The notes below the pieces were generated by a model that saw only the letters and a program-made list of their open reading frames with translations, had not been told where the DNA came from and did no database searches. Shown piece by piece: positions 12,728 to 25,244 of a stretch of DNA of 64,000 nt (the stretch's first letter is position 1; every line of letters starts with the position of its first letter). The stretch comes from Phellopilus nigrolimitatus (Eukaryota > Basidiomycota > Agaricomycetes > Hymenochaetales > Hymenochaetaceae), in the NCBI GenBank assembly GCA_021029095.1, contig JAJOHG010000003.1:1302001-1366000 (forward strand). Reading direction: 5' to 3'. Made by a program: the position numbers and the translations under genes.

Positions 12728-15700
12728 TCAATGCCTATCGGGAGGATGGCTGCGACCGTTCGCAGCACCCGCTAGACCGCTGCCATTGACATTGCTAGCC
12801 CTGGGCCTCGCAGTCGCAGAGGTAGAGGAGGTCGACCCGTTGCGGCCAAAAAACAACGCACTCGCATATTGCTCGGCGGCGTTCAACGTATTCTTCAGGC
12901 TCCGCCGCACGCTGCGACCACGGTTGTCAGCCAGCGCATCCTCCGAGATGATACCCGACGACGAGCTCGATCCAGCCAGGGCGGTGTGCACGGACTCTTG
13001 CAGCTCCTTGGTCGTCGGAGACGACGACAAGTAAGGAATCGGGGACGAAGGGTCATGCTCATCGTGGATGAAAGGAGCGGACGAATCAGATTCGCGCTCC
13101 ACGGCGGGGAGGTGAGATGTATTTGATGTATCCACGAGCACTGTGTGGCGTCTTCCCCCAGACACTCCCCCATGCAGAGCTGTGTCCGACCCATTCAGGC
13201 TAAGGAACTCGCTTTTTGGATGCATTATTTCGTCCTGCGGTGAAGAAGACGAGCTTTCCGAACGCCAGGCGGCCCGCAACATTGTGTTCGGACCCGGGCC
13301 TGCAACACCTTCACCACCTCTCCCGTGCCCAATTTCAGCGTACACTAGGTCCGGCGTATACACACCGCCACGCGCTGTCGATGCCGCATCAGATGCGGAC
13401 CGACCGCCTGCAATGTATGAGCGGAAGAACCCCGCGCCGTTTGACGCAGAGGTATTCGTGTTATTCGTTCCAGAACTGTGCGCAGACCGATTGGATGCCG
13501 CATCGCTCGCATTCGAACTGGAGCGAACATATGTAGGTGATGGGAATGAAACCGGCCGAGAATTATATGTCGTCTGGGGAGATGGTGAGGGTGGTTCTAC
13601 GATGAGACTCTGTCCGAAGCCATGAAGCCTATTAGAGCCCGGTGTACTCGTTGGCGATGGCTGGACAGTCGGACTGGGCGTAGTAGCTACCGAACTCGGA
13701 TTTGTATCCTCAACCACTACAGGCCTGGGCTCCGGTGTTACCGTTCTTTCCGCTATCGGACGGACTGCACGGCCACGGACAGTAGCGATAGTCGAAGGAA
13801 GGAGTATGGCACGATTGTAGCCATTATCGTCGTCGAAGACCTCTTCGTGTGTGATGACCGTTCCACCCGCTGACGTTCTCCACTCTCGTTCGCCTGCATA
13901 TGCGACCCGGGGCGTCTCGACAGCATCTACCCCAACTAGATGCTCTACGCTTCGCTCTTGGTCACTGAAGCTCGGGAGCTCCTCATCTTCCTCAGCGTCA
14001 TAATCAGTGTCATTATCTCCTGTGTCATCGTTTGCTTGGACCTGCGCCATGAGTTCGGCCAAATAAATCCGCAGGCTGTCAACGCCAGTTCCTGAATATA
14101 CACAAAACGCGGCACGTTGATTTGTGTTAAATTCCTGAAAAAAGGGCTATGTCAAAAACCAGTATCATAATGATTATTACAATACTTACCCTCGGAGGAG
14201 AACGACAAAACTGCTGAAGCTCAGGTCTTCTGAAAGCAGGGATACCAGTAAGACTTAGGTGCGTGAGTTTTGCCAACCGTTGCAGCAAAAAGTGAACTGC
14301 CAGCACAGTGATATTCTCGCAATAGGAGAGGTGAATTCGTTCAAGGGTCGAATGACGATCCGCGAGCGAAAATATCGCTTGGTCCGTGAGGTTCGTAACG
14401 CGTACGAGTCCAATACGACGTAATTTTGGGAGACCGGAAAGCTCGAAGACGGACATGTCCGTCAATAAAGGGCAGCCTATTATGTAATCTTGTCAGAACC
14501 GCCAGAGTTGAAATGCATAATGTGGCTTACAAGCAAGATCGATATACCGCAGACGAGTGCAGGAACGTGCCAGAGTCCGCACAGACCTATCGGTGATGGC
14601 AGATGCGTGGCCGAGATGCAAATAATGCAAGTGTTTTCCTAGCTTACAAATGTTCTCGACAGCGACGTCCGTCAATTGCGAGCATTTCGCAAGATAAAGG
14701 TTTCTGATTTTAGGTGCGTTCGCTATGATGCCTGCTACTGCGTCGTCCGTAATCAAGGCACAAGCTGTCAGATCCAGCATGCGTAGATGTTCACATAAGC
14801 GAGAGAGCTTCAACGGCGGAAGCATTTCTGTCGGAGGGGCAACTGAATTGGGAAAAGGTTGGACACCCAACTGCGTATCCACGTTCGTTAATGGGTTCGC
14901 AGGAAAAGCCAAGTCGGTCAGGTCGGAACATTGAGCTAAACGGAAATCCCGAAGGTGCGACAAATGGATCCAAATGTCACGAATAGCTTCGTCTGTGACC
15001 TTCACGCATCCGTGCAAATCGATTTCGAGTAAAAGCGGACATTGTTTTGCGAGTGCCGAAACGGCTCGGTCTGTGATATTCTTGACATTGCTAAGCTTGA
15101 TCCGTCGCAGCAAGGGGCAATAGAAGGCAATCGCGACAACACCTTCGTCTGTGATGTTCTTGCAGCCGCCGAGGTTAAGGCCCTGAAGCTTCGTGGCGGA
15201 CTGTGCTAAAGCGACAATCGATCTGTCCGTGCAGGAAGTGATATTGGTGAGATCCAGGGCCACCAGGTTCGAACATAATGGCAGGACGCGCAATAGGGCG
15301 TCGTCGGTAAGTTCGGCACAGTTGACCAGAGTCAACCGTTCCAGCTTGACACATCTCGACAACCAAATAAATAGCGAGTCTGTAAGATCTCTGCTGAGGT
15401 AGACAAAATTCAGTCTGCGCACGAAGCGAGCATAGTCGAACGTCTTCTCCTCTGAGCAAATGACTTGGAGCATCTGCACAAAGCGAGAAAGATCTGTGAA
15501 GCTTGGACGGTGCCATAGGAGCTCGACAGCGCATTCGCACCATGCGCGGGAGACGAGCAGCGAGCTGTGGAGGTCGCGAGCTGAATGTACTTGTCGAAGG
15601 ACATGTATGAGAATTTCGGGTGGAAGGTGTGACGCTGGAGAATGGGGAGGTGTTTTCGGACGCTCTCCGTGTGTGGAGGATGACCATTGGGCTGGGGCGA

Positions 15701-16011
15701 CGTCCCTCGGGTAGTAGGGATAGACAGTCAACGGAAGGTCCTTGATCTCGTCGTCATCGTTGTCCGACAACGAAGTCGTAGAGTTGTTCGAAGAATGGCT
15801 GTACATCGTTGTCGTCGCTGTTGAAGACGATGAGCAGCGTGCCCATGGCCAACCAGCCAGCGGCTTTTCCGGATTGGGCTCTTGCTCCCCTTGCCGAGTG
15901 GCGTGTATGCCAATCGTCGTGCGTTCTCTGTGCCCTTTACACCCATCTTCCGCGTTCTTTCTTGCTAAACTTTTCACTGGAATCCCTCAATCGATGAACT
16001 TGCTCTGACAT
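12728..16011 (-). CDS. GRR1-like F-box/leucine-rich-repeat SCF receptor
   Basis: Exons on the minus strand: 15943-16011, 14531-15884, 14190-14476 and 12728-14134, giving about 1038 aa. An F-box (LPPEILIHVLRQVHSARDLH) is followed by about a dozen cysteine-containing LRRs of the Grr1/FBXL type (repeated patterns such as GCKNITDEGVVAIA and NCAELTDDALLRVL). After the LRRs comes EFNTNQRAAFCVYSG and a long acidic, Ser/Thr/Pro-rich tail. Grr1 targets phosphorylated G1 cyclins and nutrient regulators to the SCF ubiquitin ligase. The first short exon is the least certain part: its ATG (16011) lies one base from the ATG of a plus-strand gene. If translation begins in exon 2, the ATG at 15806 gives 989 aa. 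Confidence 0.88.
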
Positions 16012-16012
16012 A

Positions 16013-16351
16013 ATGCCATCGTCGTCTGTCTCGTCTGAGGGAGAAAAACGTTCATATGCCAGCGTGCCACTTTCCCCACCCTCCTCGTCCAATGGCCGTA
16101 TACCCGTAACCCCGGCCGTCCTCAGGAGCATTTTTGCATCATCACGTACTGCGATGGAAGAACGATCTATATCACGGATAGCCTTCTTTAGGTGCGCATT
16201 TTATGCTCTTTCCATAGACATCATTCGTCGCTAAGAACTGTTCTTTCCGAACAGATTTGCAGGCTTCATACTTAGCTGCATTGGAATTAGCCTTGCTGCA
16301 TGGAGAGGGCGCGGAATCAAAGCTGGTGCAGGTCTCCTCGGGGTTGTGTAG
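16013..16351 (+). CDS. Small single-pass membrane protein, unknown
   Basis: Two exons, 16013-16191 and 16255-16351, with a 63-bp GT-AG intron, encode 91 aa. The first 55 residues are Ser/Pro-rich and hydrophilic. The C-terminal third has a Gly/Ile/Leu-rich hydrophobic stretch (FAGFILSCIGISLAAW) followed by basic residues, as expected for one transmembrane helix. Splicing converts an otherwise interrupted frame into a continuous one, which supports a real gene. The ATG abuts the putative first exon of the GRR1-like gene on the other strand with one base between start codons, so the two genes either share 5' sequence or one start is wrong. I do not recognise the family. Confidence 0.5.
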
Positions 16352-17311
16352 TAATATAAAGACTTGTTCAACTAACACCGATGTACGTGTGTTCGCCTTT
16401 TCTATCCTTCACAATTCTTTGTACAGATCACCCTTTATTTCGGTTTCAGTTTATCGTCCGTCGTAATATTATCTATGTTTTGGGAGCCTCATACGAATGA
16501 ACTGACTGGTTTTTAGGCATTAGACTTAGCTCTGTTTTTCTACGTGCCGCATAATTGACCCCAGTTACCAGTGTATCTGAGCAGCCAAGTCGCTTCTTGG
16601 AAACCATCAGTGTTGGCTTGTGAGCAGCTTTTCAATGTTTGCTCCGGAAGCGAGCACAGCTGTTGTAAAGGTGAGTTTCTTCTGAAGAGCCGAGTGATCT
16701 CACGTTATCCGACGTAGCCTTCGATCCCAGCTCGTAGGCAGTAGTCTGCTGTTGTGAATTAACTCGACTTTTTCCTGCCGACTCTGGCAGTTGATCTCGA
16801 GTCGGCTTCAATTCTACTCGCCGATACCTATTCACGTCGACTCATATTGCACTTACTCGCTTTTGAAAGCATCATCTTTCGAGGTCGTCTTCTAGGCAGC
16901 TTACAAGTACAAGTTTTGGAAGTCAGCGCGACGATATCACATCTGTTGTAAAAAGCCTGAAGCTTTCATCCAAGGCCGAAAACATGAGTAGTCGATGTTC
17001 AGTGATTTGTGTACGGCAAAGTGTCAGGGTATTTCGTAACTTCATTTACTTGTCCCATGTGCCAGTAGAGCAGGATGGAGTGTGCAAGAAAATGTTTCGT
17101 GAATTTCGTCTTTGACTTCCGCTGATCTTTGTTGCGGTCAAAATTTGAAGTCGAAATAATTAGAGCGTGTTACGCGTGTCCATGAGTAGCGGCAAGAGAA
17201 GAACAGTAGTCAAGCCATCAACCTGCTCTGATTGACCTCAGCTTTCCTTCCGCGCTTCCCGTCTGGCAACTGTGAGCGCTCGCTTTGAGTCGAACAGCCT
17301 CCATTCAAGGA
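16352..17311. other. Intergenic, nothing recognised
   Basis: Nearly 1 kb of mixed composition without a frame I can support on either strand. It should hold the promoter of the cyclophilin-RRM gene. Confidence 0.45.
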
Positions 17312-18905
17312 ATGTCTGTTCTGCTAGAGACGTCTTTGGGCGACATTGTCATCGACTTGGAAGTCGAGGCGTGTCCAAGAACATGTGAGAACTTCCTCAA
17401 ATTGTGCAAGGTGTACTACTTCAACTTGAACGCGTTCTTCAATGGTAGGCAACATCGTTTCTCCGAATATCTCTGAAATCAACGAATTGATTGAACCCAC
17501 TTGTTCCTGTACTATCAGTTTCTAAGGACTTCCTCGCGCAAACTGGAGACCCGACAGCGACCGGGACGGGCGGGGAGTCGGTGTGGTCGTACATTGCGGC
17601 GCAACAAGGCAAGGCCTCCGTGCAACGCTACTTCACACCAGAGATTATCCCGCATTTCAAACATACGCACAAGGGCACGGTGTCGATGGCGGTCGCGCCA
17701 GCTATCAACGGACAGCACGGCGGGTGCGGCAGCCAGTTCTTCGTCACCTTGACAGACAACATCGACTACCTAGATGGGAAGCACGCAGTTTTCGGACACG
17801 TCGTCGAGGGCTTGGACACGCTCGACAAACTCAACGATATATTCACCGACCATGATGGGAGGCCCTTGAAGGACGTTCGTATAAGACATGTGGAGATCCT
17901 AGGTGAGAAAACAGGCTCATCTTCTGGTTTCTCTGCTGAAGCGACCCAGATGACCCATTTGAGGACCCATCTGGGCTCGCCGTCCCCGACTCCCCACCTA
18001 CAAAGCCACCCGACAACTCGACGCGTATTGCAGAAGATGAAGATCCGCTCGAAACGCTCCCAGAGGAAGAGGAAGAAATAGAGCGGCGCAAGAAAGCTGC
18101 TGCTGCCGCTGCGCTGACGCTTGAAATGGTCGGAGACCTTCCGTTCGCGAACGTCAGGCCTCCTGAGAACGTACTATTCGTGTGCAAGCTCAACCCAGTG
18201 ACGAGAGACGAGGATCTCGAGCTCATCTTTTCGCGATTTGGTGTTATTGTGAGCTGTCAGGTCATCAGAGACAAACAAACGGGCGATTCCTTGCAATACG
18301 CTTTCATTGAGTTCGATAAACGCGAAGATGCTGAGCAGGTACGTATATGTTTCTAAGTTGCCGATGCCGTACCATTCTAAAAAAGTATTTGCTCTTTAGG
18401 CATATTTTAAAATGCAGAATGTGCTGATTGACGATAGGCGTATCTGGGTCGATTTGTACGTACACTTGAAAGAACGCTCAAAGCACGACCTTTTCTAATT
18501 GCGGTTTACCTCAGCTCTCAATCTGTCGCTCGTATAAATACGTCTTGGTCGAACGACATCAAAGCCGGGCCTCGCTTCGGCGGCGGAGGCAGGGACAGAG
18601 ACAGAGGCGGCTTTGCTGGCCGCGAAGACCTTGAGGCCACCAGACGCTACCGCGTCGCTGATGATGAGGATCGTGGGCACAAGTATGGAATGGTATTCGA
18701 CGTCGGGAATGACTCGAGCCACAAGCGCAAGCGTCGCAGTCGCAGTCCCAAACAAAAGAACGAGCGGAGTCGGAGCAGAGAGAAGTATAGGGATGGTGAT
18801 CGCCGACGCTCGCCACCGCCTCGTGACCGTGATAGAGACCGGAATAGAGACAGGGACTATCGACGTCGCTCTAGGAGTCGAGACCATTATGAACGCCGGC
18901 GATGA
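17312..18905 (+). CDS. cyp6: Cyclophilin-RRM peptidyl-prolyl isomerase (PPIL4/Cyp6 type)
   Basis: Five exons: 17312-17444, 17519-17902, 17950-18338, 18400-18455 and 18515-18905, giving 450 aa. Residues 1-165 are a cyclophilin domain beginning [19 protein letters not shown], with [11 protein letters not shown] and [12 protein letters not shown] motifs. An acidic linker with [11 protein letters not shown] leads into an RRM at about residues 240-320 ([23 protein letters not shown]1-like LQYAFIEF). The tail is rich in Arg/Asp/Ser repeats ([20 protein letters not shown]). The combination is diagnostic of the nuclear PPIL4 family, linked to splicing and transcription. In place of the usual catalytic Arg-containing motif the sequence reads [12 protein letters not shown], so isomerase activity may be weak; this is an inference from family knowledge. 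Confidence 0.93.
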
Positions 18906-19066
18906 CTTATATTCTTATGTTCTTTTGGTATGTTTTGTACGGATTATCGCAGCAATGTGCTTTCTGGTCTTTGTTAGGTTCTTGATGGTACATCGCAAGT
19001 TTCATATTATATACGGCCAGGCATCCTGGGATATAAAAACGCAGAATTCGTGCAACTTCTGTGTCC

Positions 19067-20539
19067 TCAAGCGACTGGTGCAAAGCCAACTTGCAAATTC
19101 CCGACGTCGAAAGCTGCAGCTCGAGATGTCAGAACATAGACGGTTCGACGAGCTTTTTTGGATCCACTTACAGGTATAAAGATTACGAAGGAAAACGTCG
19201 CCTAGAACCCAGAATCCTGAAGATAAAAAGGTGTGAGCTGAAATTGGCGATAACCACAAAGACATTCGAGCCACTGACCGAGGTCATCAGCCATGATGCC
19301 GCCGACGCACTCATTTGAGCCTTCGGACACTTGCCCGAAGTTGAAGGTGTCCGCCGAGAGCGTGAAGGCTGTCCCCCCAAGCGTCAGACTGACATCGGTG
19401 GGGATAGCGTCACAAGGGACCGTGAAGAAGCCTTCTCCCAACGTCCTGCTTGCATCCCTCGAACCTGGAATAGCCGCGTAGATCTTTGGCACATTCGTGG
19501 TGTCACCGATAAGGAGCGTTGTGCCCGTGTCGACAATCGCGTCGTTAGCGCTGGGCACAACAACTTCGTTGCCAACATTGACTGTGCTCAACGAAACCTC
19601 CCAGAACGCGGGCGTGGTGATGAGCGGAGTGAACGTCAAGCTCCCGGTGAACGCGCTGGTGTCGGTTCCCCCGAGGAAGAGCTCGCCGCCAGTGTCGAGG
19701 AGCGTGAAGCCGAACACCGGATCCGTCGTCTGACCCTCCGTGACGAATGTCATGAAAACAGGCGAGCTGTCCGAGTTGGAGATTGACTGGAAGGCCAAGC
19801 CCATCAGGCCATCGGGAGGAGACACGTCGAGTGCGAAGCCCGAGGAATACTGCGATGCCGCTACAACAGTCTGTCCTGTTGCGGTCAGCCCGGCGATCGA
19901 GACAGTGTCTTCGAAGACCTCGCCAGAAACAGTCGAGTCGTCGGCGAACTCGATCGAGAAAGTTCGGTCCTGGTCGACGGCCGTGCTGCTGGCCGACGTG
20001 TTAAAAATCTTATGTCCGGCGCAGTTTGCGTCTGTGCAATCCACACCAGGAAGGAAGAGATCACTGGATCCGGTATCGAAATCCACTGAAATTATATTTG
20101 ATAACGGACTTTTAACGGGTTTACTTCCTGTACGTACCTGTAAAGGTATTCGCGGGAGTTCCGACGGAAATGGCACCTTGCCATTCCTCGCCGTCCAAAT
20201 CATCTGTCAGCGGGTCGCTTCCAGTCTTGCGCTTCTTTAGAAGGCTTCCGTTGTCGTTTGGGTGAGTTGTGCCTGTGTTACTCTCGAAATTGGCAAAACC
20301 TCTCGCGACCTTGCTGTGAGTTTCAAATGTTTGACTTCTTTTTTATTGTTATTTTTACTGGAAAAAGCATACTCTCTAACGTGTGTCAGATGCGCCTTGA
20401 GGGCGTCGATGTCCACGACACCGTCATTGGTGAACTTGGATCGTCTCGTGAGAGGTATCCTCGTCACGGGACCAGGTGCCGGCGAGGCTAAGGCCAAGAT
20501 CGGGAGAAGTGCAATTGCAGTGCCGAGTTTCAGTTGCAT
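19067..20539 (-). CDS. Secreted aspartic protease (pepsin family A1, polyporopepsin-like)
   Basis: Five exons on the minus strand: 20373-20539, 20138-20313, 19279-20085, 19172-19216 and 19067-19113, giving 413 aa. A signal peptide (MQLKLGTAIALLPILALA) is followed by a propeptide of roughly 80 residues. The two catalytic Asp motifs are present: FDTGSSDLFLP and VDTGTTLLIG. A disulfide pair is likely in DCTDANC. The C-terminal motif FWVLGDVFLRNLYT, split over three short exons, is typical of fungal aspartic proteases. It should be extracellular and active at acidic pH, as in wood-decay basidiomycetes (family knowledge). The gene is convergent with the cyclophilin gene, with about 160 bp between stops. 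Confidence 0.93.
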
Positions 20540-21401
20540 AGCTGGAGGGGACTAGACTGACGACGACAGGAGCAGAAGCTGGCTGTTCAGCCCCGGAGGC
20601 ACTGCGAACTTATAGGCATGCAGAAGACCCGAAGCCATAATGGGTCTCGGGGAGAATGCGCAGTACCATATGTTCCTGATGTTTCCGTTTATGATAGTGA
20701 GAACTCAGTGAGAGCGGAAATAGTCTCGTTATTCTGGAAATGTGCCATTGAATGTCCGTTTTCTCTTCAGTAAGTTATCCTATTGGCTCTTTTGTGGGAT
20801 GATAGGGATGTAAAAACAGATAAAGAGATAGAACCCGAGTCTGGGAGTTGTTCGATGACTATTTAGAGTCAGCTCATTCGAGGACTTTGAGACTACGCAT
20901 GCTCCTACATGGTTCGTGTCTTTCCGCTATTTCAACGAAGACTTTTATACTCACGGTAGAGGTTCGCGCCAACCACACTGCCACATAATAAATGACATAG
21001 GCCATGCCACCGCATGGTCTCACAACGATGGTCCTCCCGAACAGTTGACACGTTTTGCAAGATATTTTACAGTATATTTCGACGCATTACCATGTAACCT
21101 TTTGACTTCATTTAACATTTTAACAGAAGCCTGAACTTCGAATTTACAGTAAATATTTCTGACATGTTTTTTCAGGTAGTTCAAGTTTGAGATCTGGTAA
21201 AAGCGATAACGACGTATATATCCAGTAGGCCTCGTACTCAAACGCGTTAGCAAAAATAGTAGATGTACAGGGCACGTTCAGTAAGATGGTCCAAGCGACG
21301 GCTAATAAAACACGTAAAGTCACGCGTTACGCGACGCGCGAAAAACCGGCTTTGCTGGTGTGCTCTTTTTCTTCGTAAACTCGTCTTCAGGATCCCACAA
21401 A
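20540..21401. other. Intergenic, divergent promoter region
   Basis: Separates the divergently transcribed aspartic protease and the 206-aa gene. No exon was recognised. Confidence 0.5.
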
Positions 21402-22138
21402 ATGGCAGGTGCACCGAAGTCAAACAAACGCAAGTCGGATGCTGGCGCAACTGCCAGCAGCTCGAAGAAAACAAAGACCGACGACGCGGCGTACGCGTCT
21501 GCGAAGGATCACGTCAAGTCAATCCTCGCCGACCCCGAATCATTCGATATCGAAAGCGACGAAGCCAATGTGCGGCGCGTGTTTGTCGAGCTCGCGGAGT
21601 ATGCAAGCAGCTTGGAAGCGGATGTGAAATCTTTGGTTCAGGAGAGTACGAAGCCGAGTCCGCCGGCGAAAACCCCGGAGAAAATCGAGTCAGAGGCGGA
21701 TCGCTTGGGAAACACGATTGTCAGCGGGATAAAGAAGCAGATGTCGGTCAGTTAATACGCCTTAAATCTTGTTGTGGGCCGCTTATGACCAGGGTCTTAT
21801 TAGTGGAAGCCGAGCTGCAAAACTAATTCATCTAAATTTGTCTTTGACGGGTTTTGTCCGGATCCGCTCGTCTTTGGCAAAGTGCTTGGCCTAGACGGAC
21901 CTCCGAAGTTCAAGCAGAAAAAAATACCTCGACAGGAGTTTGAGGATTTTGTCGGGAGTATTGAAGGATCTGCGAGGTTTGTCGTCGCCTTCAATGCGAT
22001 TCAACAGTTTGATGAATTACATCTCTATACCGCAGATACAACACGCTTTATATCTCCAGTTCCGAAGTCAACGTGCGATATAATGCAGACACGGGCGAGT
22101 TCAAGGTTAGCGGGAGTTATGGGATTACCCACGGCTGA
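21402..22138 (+). CDS. Conserved fungal protein of unknown function, basic N-terminus
   Basis: Three exons, 21402-21746, 21804-21976 and 22036-22138, give 206 aa. The first 30 residues are Lys/Ser-rich with a bipartite basic segment (SNKRKSDAG, SSKKTKTDD) suggesting nuclear localisation. The middle is acidic and helical. The last two exons encode a compact segment with FVFDGFCPDPLVFGKVLG, IPRQEFEDFVGSIEGS and VNVRYNADTGEFKVSGSYG, which reads like a conserved beta-rich domain. I recall similar unnamed agaricomycete proteins but no function. The intron positions are supported by restored frame across all three exons. Confidence 0.78.
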
Positions 22139-22378
22139 AAATGCCATGAACTCCTGTATTTACGTCCACTCGCTTGTGTGATTTAAGTCAACTGTCACCT
22201 GCGGTGCTAGAATATGTGAGATCATATACAATGGAGTGCGGTACAAAAAACAGCAGGATTTGATACATGGATAAAAGGTCGAATGATACGAAACGGCCTT
22301 TATCAATTGTGGGCTTTTGCTTCAAGCTCATCTGTGCAGGTTGGGTTACGCTTGATATCGAGAACACAAGATCCGCAT

Positions 22379-23238
22379 CTACTTACCACGCTCCTGTATT
22401 TCCTTGAACCATAACATCAAATCGTCTCGCAAAAGTTGTAGGATCAATAGCGAGTCCCTGTATGTTGCCTCCGGCATCTGGTCGAGCATCGCCACTGCCT
22501 CGTCGAAAGCATGTTTGGCCAAATGACATGCCCGCTCTGGACTGTTTAGAACATCTCGGTAGTACACAGCAAAGTTGAGCGCGAGCCCAAGACGTGTCGG
22601 GTGTGTAGCTTCGAGTGTACCAAGTGCAAGCTTATAGGCTAGTTTGTACGCGTCGAGAGAAGACGTGGCGTATTCTCTCCGGACATCATCCCGAGCGAGC
22701 TCGGCCAGGTAGCGGTAATAATCACCCTTCCTAACGAACAAGGTTCGATTTCAAAAATTCTGGTTATATGATCGAATGAGAACATACAACTTACATCTTG
22801 TAGTAGAAAACCGTCTCGTCTCCTGGACGAGCTGCTGGTATAAGTGTCGTCGTCAACAGTTGGAGGACGTCTTGGCAAACATCGCCAATTTCGCTCTCGA
22901 TTTTGGCCCTCTCCTTTTGCACCAAATAAAGCTCATGTTTCGATGTCTTGGGCCCACCCGTCTCTTCCACATGCGCAACGACGCGTCATCCATTCCGCAA
23001 CGCCCCAGTACGATTTTTATACGCAACGGAGAGCAGGCTCCGCTCCTCGACTGTGAGACGTGCATTCGCGAATGCAACGATGCCCTTGACGTATTCAAGC
23101 ATTTCTACGGTTCGACAAGAGAGATAGTGTAAGTGGATTTCCGGTTCAGAAGTGATCAGACAACGCACCGGCGTATCTCTCTGCAGATTCTGCGACTTTG
23201 GCAAGGTACACGCATTCGTTCCGAGATTTCACAGCCAT
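22379..23238 (-). pseudogene. 14-3-3 paralogue with in-frame TGA
   Basis: Exons on the minus strand: 23169-23238, 22795-23104 and 22379-22730. Together they cover nearly the whole 14-3-3 fold (243 codons plus stop). Hallmarks are NECVYLAKVAESAERY, MLEYVKGIVAFAN, LLSVAYKN, KGDYYRYLAEL, THPTRLGLALNFAVYYRD and LLILQLLRDDLMLWF. At plus-strand 22986-22988 the codon for the conserved Trp after YKN...RNG is TGA, and the frame continues without further damage on both sides. The sequence also diverges from canonical 14-3-3 (a shortened, non-acidic C-terminus). I therefore call a recently inactivated or decaying duplicate; stop readthrough or an assembly error cannot be excluded from sequence. Confidence 0.8.
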
Positions 23239-24340
23239 GATGCTAGAAGGAATGCAAAGCGGGTCACCCTCCTCTTCAGTTTACATTGCTTCTTATGCAA
23301 ACTCTAGCTATACGACAGGGCAAAGGGTCCTCGGAAACACAGGCAGTACACCGCAGAAGACGGCTTGTAGTAAACCTAGTCCGAGGACCGGCGAAGTATG
23401 TGCTTGACTCAAGTACCGAGGGTTGGAAGTGCCTCGTTGGTGAATCGAATCACATGCAGTAGATTTTGACTGTTTTGAGATGAACCACTCGGGCAAGGGG
23501 TGTACGGAAGTAGGAAAATTGGATAAACAGAGACCGAGCGTCCCAATTATCGTTGTATCTGGGCAAAGGGCTGATATAAAGCGAGCTATGGCAGAAGCCG
23601 AGTGATGGCGTGAAACGAGCACGAAGCGGAAGACGGGTACCTACGTTCCTCAGATGGCCCCCTAGCCAGAAGTCACACGTGCAGCGGGAGATGAACCATA
23701 GGTTTCGGAGACACGTACGGTGATTATACAGCACCGACTTTTTCGCTGCCAATTCAAGGTCGAGAATGCGTTAGCTGTCTATCAGTGGAAGTGGCACACG
23801 GTCACCATAGCTCGCATGGAGCATTCGACTACGGGACAGGAAGCCAATATGATCAGGACCTGTTGTTTGGATGTTATTGTGCTCTTATCATAGGCTGGCG
23901 TCCTTGTGTAACCCGCGAGCATGAGATATCGGAGGACCGTACGCTACTTTAAGTCATCAACTCTGATGAAAAGGGATAGCCAGTTGCTCATCACACCCAA
24001 GATAAGTCTTCGAGGCGTTCTTGAGACGCCTCAGGCATAAGGTAGTTCATATTCCAAGGCCATGAACCAGCCATGAATCATACACGAGTTCCCAACGTGG
24101 CGGGTCGTCTGGATGAAGCACGCCGACAAAGTTCAGAACACCATCGAAGCCTCAGACACAAAGATAAGGTAGAATACTCGAGCCAGAAAATCAGAATAAA
24201 ATACGAAAGGCGCAGATTTTATCCAAGTCAGCAGTGATGTCGAACGTGGACGTCGATGAGTGGCGGACTGCTGAAGCTTTCGGAGTATGACATGCTGCTT
24301 CATTTGGACTCAGCTCGCCGCTTCTTCGTCGACGACCACC
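23239..24340. other. Intergenic, nothing recognised
   Basis: About 1.1 kb between the divergent 14-3-3 relic and U1-C. Short open frames on both strands have no start, splice pattern or motif that I trust. Confidence 0.45.
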
Positions 24341-25244
24341 ATGCCAGTAAGAGTACAGTCGACATTTGCATTTCTTGCTCTAACACTTCCACAGAAACAC
24401 TATTGCGACTACTGTGATGTATTTCTGACCCATGACTCCGCCTCAGGTTCGACTTCTTCCTTCCAAATATCAGCGCAAGAGTCAATCTGACTTTTCGCAC
24501 AGTACGCAAGGCCCACAACAGCGGCAGAAATCATCTCGCAAACGTTCGGGATTATTATGCTTGTATGTTCAATCGGCACAGTCATCAAGATCATATCTCT
24601 TATGGTTTTACAGCCCTAGGACACGACAAGGCACAGAACATTATTGACCAAATCACATCCGCGTACGAGTCGGGCGGTGGACCCCCTCCCGGCGGCTTCA
24701 GCTTCGCCGCGCAAAATTTTGGAGGACCAGGAGGATTTGGTGGATCAGCACCGCCAGGAGGACCAGGAGGACCAGGAGGCTTTGGTGGTTTCCCGGGCCG
24801 TGAGTCTAGCTTAGTCGGTTAGTAGAATATCCTTGTTGCTAATGACACGTTTTGCCGATCTAGCCATGCCCCCGTTCCCCCCAGGCTCCGGTGGGTTCCC
24901 TGCTCCTCCCCCTGGTATGATGGGTGCTCCTCCGTTTCCTCCCCCAGTTGGCATGATGCCTCCGAACGGGTTCCCAGGAGGTGTGTATGGCTCTATTGTA
25001 ATATATCTGGCGATTCATTAATTTGACTCGAGGCGCACCACCCTTTCCCCCGGGCGGTCAACCACCATTCCCTCCACCTAATTTCGGTGGAGGGCCTCCT
25101 GGTATGCCAGGCCAGGGCCCTCCTGGAGGTAACTTTGGACCTCCTCCGAGCTTCGGGCCTCCGCCTACCTCTGGTGGACCTCAGGGGCAGTCAGGTGGAC
25201 CGGGAGGAATACATCCCGATAGGATGCGGATGATGGGCCAGTGA
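24341..25244 (+). CDS. yhc1: U1 small nuclear ribonucleoprotein C
   Basis: Six exons: 24341-24346 (only ATG CCA), 24395-24446, 24503-24562, 24614-24799, 24864-24980 and 25033-25244, giving 210 aa. The N-terminal U1-type C2H2 zinc finger is complete, with Cys6, Cys9, His24 and His30 ([20 protein letters not shown]), followed by [19 protein letters not shown]. The rest is a Gly/Pro/Met-rich low-complexity tail. U1-C contacts the 5' splice site:U1 snRNA duplex and is needed for commitment-complex formation. Introns fall after the first two codons and inside the finger; the six-base first exon would be missed by automatic methods. Confidence 0.94.

Noticed and set aside
18495..19179. Long frames overlapping the cyclophilin RS tail
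   Set aside because: Shifted readings of the Arg/Ser/Asp repeat; the true frame ends at 18905.
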